Origin: an uncultured Clostridiaceae bacterium | GTDB lineage: Bacteria > Bacillota > Clostridia > Lachnospirales > Lachnospiraceae | DNA length: 6,597 bases | NCBI GenBank assembly: GCA_947175805.1 | Contig: CAMWOF010000132.1 | Coordinates: 1-6,597 of the forward strand | Direction of reading: 5' to 3' | Shown: positions 5,473-6,597 of the stretch, piece by piece | Position numbering within the stretch: position 1 is the stretch's first letter | How the letters are laid out: every line of letters starts with the position of its first letter | Program-made: the position numbers and the translations under genes | Notes under the pieces: generated by a model | Databases searched by the model: none | Seen by the model: the letters and a program-made list of their open reading frames with translations, nothing else | What the model was told of the DNA's origin: nothing

Positions 5473-5856
5473 TTAAACGGAATCGGAAACCTCGTGCTTT
5501 TGCACATAATCTTTTAATGCCTGGAAGCTTTCCTTGCTGAATACATGCTCCATGTGGCAGGCGTCTGCTGTGGCGATATTCTCCGGTACGCCGAGCTTCA
5601 TGAGGAACTGGGACATAAATTCGTGCCGCTCATAAATCATATCTGCAATTTCCTTTCCGGAATCGGTCAGATAAATAAAACCGGCATCCGTAACGGTGAT
5701 ATGTCCCGCCTCCCGGAGCTTTTTCATGGCAACGCTGATACTTGGCTTTTTAAAGCCCAATTCATTTGCAATGTCTACGGAGCGCACCACCGGAAGCTTC
5801 TTGCTCAGGATTAAGATGGTCTCTAAGTAGTCCTCTGCAGATTCGTTTATATTCAT
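5473..5856 (-). CDS. DtxR/MntR-family metal-dependent transcriptional repressor
   Basis: This 127-residue cytoplasmic repressor has an N-terminal winged helix-turn-helix (about 5-65, with SVDIANELGFKKPSISVAMKKL as the helix-turn-helix core) followed by the metal-binding dimerisation domain (66-127). It lacks the C-terminal SH3-like domain of full-length DtxR. Candidate metal ligands are D9 and E12 (AEDYLE), H78 (YERHE) and C100, E103, H104 (ACHMEH). D9 is as in MntR, while C100 is as in DtxR, so metal choice cannot be decided; its location beside feoA favours Fe2+. The start at 5856 is preferred over an in-frame ATG at 5880. The predicted transcript begins near 5891, which would leave the longer form only about 10 nt of leader without a Shine-Dalgarno, while GGCAGGGA lies 8 nt before ATG 5856. 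The longer form has 135 residues. It is divergent from the feo operon and probably autoregulated. Confidence 0.9.
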   Translation of the reverse strand: MNINESAEDYLETILILSKKLPVVRSVDIANELGFKKPSISVAMKKLREAGHITVTDAGFIYLTDSGKEIADMIYERHEFMSQFLMKLGVPENIATADACHMEHVFSKESFQALKDYVQKHEVSDSV

Positions 5857-5886
5857 ATAGATATTCCCTGCCTTTTTCATTTATTG

Positions 5887-5909
5887 TAACTCTAGTTATT
5901 ATAACATAG
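5887..5909 (-). promoter_or_regulatory. Putative operator cluster over the repressor promoter
   Basis: TAACTCTAGTTA (5887-5898) is a palindrome with perfect 5-bp arms, and GTTATTATAAC (5895-5905) is a second perfect palindrome overlapping it. On the - strand 5909-5891 reads CTATGTTATAATAACTAGA, which matches the feo operator region (6011-6029) at 13 of 19 positions. Part of that match is the shared -10 element. The sites cover the -10 and start point, as expected for autorepression. Confidence 0.5.
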
Positions 5910-5926
5910 TTGTAATTTTTTTTCAA
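5898..5926 (-). promoter_or_regulatory. Promoter of the DtxR/MntR-family repressor
   Basis: On the - strand, TTGAAA (5926-5921) and TATAAT (5903-5898) are separated by 17 bp, with an extended TGT before the -10. Transcription would start near 5891, about 34 nt before the ATG at 5856. Confidence 0.8.
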
Positions 5927-5975
5927 TTTGTACTATTTTTTTTATCATAGTTTGTGAAAATGAACCAAAAAAAAA
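5916..5975. other. Homopolymer-rich centre of the divergent feo control region
   Basis: T8 runs start at 5916 and 5936, and an A9 run starts at 5967. The offsets of 20 and 31 bp are near whole helical turns. Such tracts can bend DNA or act as UP-like elements for the flanking promoters. No gene or structured RNA is visible in this stretch. Confidence 0.4.
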
Positions 5976-5993
5976 TAACAGCAGCAAATATTA

Positions 5994-6022
5994 TTGACTT
6001 CTTACATTTGTTAGATTATACT
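5994..6022 (+). promoter_or_regulatory. Promoter of the feoA-feoA operon
   Basis: The -35 TTGACT (5994-5999) and -10 TATACT (6017-6022) are separated by 17 bp, with a start near 6029. The -10 lies inside a TTAG-N6-CTAA operator-like site. The leader runs about 84 nt to feoA. Confidence 0.8.
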
Positions 6023-6025
6023 AAC
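6010..6025 (+). promoter_or_regulatory. DtxR-type operator-like site over the feo -10
   Basis: GTTAG-ATTATA-CTAAC is a perfect 5-bp inverted repeat with a 6-bp centre. Its TTAG-N6-CTAA geometry equals that of the DtxR tox operator TTAGGTTAGCCTAACCTAA. The 19 bases from 6011 match that consensus at 12 of 19 positions. It covers the -10, so repressor binding would block polymerase. The cognate regulator is probably the divergent gene next door; binding is inferred. Confidence 0.6.
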
Positions 6026-6032
6026 TATCAAA

Positions 6033-6050
6033 GGCAGCAGTTTTGCTGCT
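6033..6050 (+). promoter_or_regulatory. 5'-proximal hairpin in the feo leader
   Basis: GGCAGCA (6033-6039) pairs with TGCTGCT (6044-6050) around a GTTT loop, giving a 7-bp stem with one G:T pair. It begins about 4 nt after the predicted transcript start. This placement suits an mRNA-stabilising 5' stem. No T-tract follows, so it is not a terminator. Confidence 0.5.
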
Positions 6051-6112
6051 AATGCGTATATCCGTTTATGAGAACGATGGGATTTTAGGAATCAGAAAAG
6101 AGGAGGGTGCTT

Positions 6113-6322
6113 ATGCCTTTATCAATGGCAAAAGAAGGAGAACAAAATATTGTCAAGCGGGTTGGCGGCAAGGAAGATACACGCAGATTCTTGGAGACTT
6201 TGGGAATTGTTGTCGGCGGGACAGTGACGGTCATCTCCGACATGGGTGGAAATCTCATTGTCAATGTGAGGGATTCCCGTGTTGCGCTCGGAAGGGATAT
6301 GGCAAATAAGATTTTAATATAA
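6113..6322 (+). CDS. feoA: FeoA-family protein (first of two)
   Basis: FeoA proteins are small cytoplasmic SH3-like accessory factors of the FeoB ferrous-iron transporter. This one has 69 residues with the family pattern: GGKEDTRRFLETLGI (about 18-32), a Gly-Gly turn with a Val-rich strand (GGTVTVIS, 35-42), GGNLIVNVRDSRVALGR (45-61) and a hydrophobic end. It belongs to the branch that begins MPLSMAKEG and is quite different from its partner. AGGAGG (6101-6106) lies 6 nt before ATG 6113. GTG 6107 touches the Shine-Dalgarno and ATG 6125 is too far from it. It is the first gene of the operon, 17 nt before the second feoA, behind an operator-like site that suggests iron-dependent repression. Confidence 0.9.
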   Translation: MPLSMAKEGEQNIVKRVGGKEDTRRFLETLGIVVGGTVTVISDMGGNLIVNVRDSRVALGRDMANKILI

Positions 6323-6339
6323 GAAAGAGGGAGCAAGCT

Positions 6340-6561
6340 ATGAAGACATTAAGAGAAGTTGCCTGTGGCGAGACTGTTAAGGTAAAAAAACTCTCCGGTG
6401 AGGGACCTGTAAAAAGGCGGATTATGGATATGGGCATCACCAAAGGAGTAGAGGTTTTTGTCAGAAAGGTGGCGCCCCTTGGTGACCCGGTAGAGGTTAC
6501 AGTCAGGGGATATGAGCTGTCTTTGCGGAAGGCGGATGCAGAATTAATTGAGATAGAATAG
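6340..6561 (+). CDS. feoA: FeoA-family protein (second of two)
   Basis: This 73-residue SH3-like FeoA protein is the canonical type: MKTLREVACGETVKVKKLSG (N-terminal strand), then GPVKRRIMDMGITKGVEVFV, APLGDPVEVTVRGYELSLRK, and an acidic end (AELIEIE). The RR-x-MDMG-x2-KG and P-x-GDP-x2-V motifs are typical. FeoA is thought to bind cytosolic parts of FeoB and support Fe2+ uptake. AGAGGGAG (6326-6333) lies 6 nt before the ATG. It follows the first feoA by 17 nt and is surely cotranscribed with it. No feoB is seen before the window ends, 36 bases later. Possible new promoter signals lie there. Confidence 0.95.
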   Translation: MKTLREVACGETVKVKKLSGEGPVKRRIMDMGITKGVEVFVRKVAPLGDPVEVTVRGYELSLRKADAELIEIE

Positions 6562-6570
6562 TTATTTTTT

Positions 6571-6597
6571 TTGATAATGGGTTAGTTGGTTCTAATA
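6571..6597 (+). promoter_or_regulatory. Operator-like site and partial promoter at the right edge
   Basis: TTAG-TTGGTT-CTAA (6582-6595) again has the TTAG-N6-CTAA layout seen at the feo promoter. TTGATA (6571-6576) could be a -35, and the TAATA beginning at 6593 could be the start of a -10 at a 16-bp spacer, cut by the window end. A T8 tract (6565-6572) precedes it without a hairpin. This suggests a separately controlled downstream gene, perhaps feoB. Confidence 0.4.

Noticed and set aside
5857..5880. Longer N-terminus of the repressor from ATG 5880
   Set aside because: The predicted transcript start leaves only about 10 nt of leader and no Shine-Dalgarno. The internal ATG 5856 has GGCAGGGA 8 nt upstream and fits the family start.
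6043..6309. 88-codon frame crossing the feo leader and the first feoA
   Set aside because: It has no ribosome site and overlaps the clear FeoA frame out of register.

Overview
The window looks like chromosomal DNA from a low-to-moderate GC Firmicute, most likely a gut Clostridia of the Lachnospiraceae type. This rests on strong purine-rich Shine-Dalgarno sites (GGAGG-like) before almost every gene, good sigma-A promoters with 17-bp spacers, a VanZ-like membrane protein, a Lys-rich secreted Fn3-like protein, and a DtxR-type repressor divergent from two tandem feoA genes. The family assignment is inference from gene content; no marker gene is present.

Layout. (1) Positions 1-160 are a promoter region made of about 37-bp tandem units, each carrying -35/-10-like sequences. 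The best pair (TTGACT-17-TATAAT) should drive the first genes. (2) Positions 161-3200 are a surface-polysaccharide precursor block on the + strand: a VanZ-like membrane protein, UDP-galactopyranose mutase (glf) and UDP-glucose 6-dehydrogenase (ugd). A hairpin and a 21-codon candidate ORF lie between glf and ugd. The block ends at a terminator-like structure whose 3' arm overlaps the next promoter. (3) Positions 3262-4328 are a monocistronic gene for an exported protein with three Fn3-like domains. (4) Positions 4366-5458 are a two-gene operon: a helical protein with two zinc ribbons and a small multi-pass membrane protein, closed by a strong terminator. (5) Positions 5473-6597 are a metal-homeostasis locus: a DtxR/MntR-family repressor on the - strand, a 256-bp divergent control region, two feoA genes on the + strand, and a third operator-like site at the right edge where feoB or another iron gene would be expected.

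How the genes may work together. Glf makes UDP-galactofuranose and Ugd makes UDP-glucuronate, both donors for capsule or exopolysaccharide. No glycosyltransferase is in the window. The repressor probably senses Fe2+ (or Mn2+) and represses both its own promoter and the feo promoter through TTAG-N6-CTAA-like sites over the -10 elements. The site geometry matches the classical DtxR operator (TTAGGTTAGCCTAACCTAA). The Fn3 protein and the zinc-ribbon/membrane pair have no function I can name.

There is no sign of CRISPR, transposases, phage, tRNA or rRNA. No gene-free stretch exceeds 300 bases; the longest, 5857-6112, is the divergent feo control region. The most unusual items are the repeated promoter array at the left end, the hybrid metal-site residues of the repressor, and the operator-like site at the right edge.
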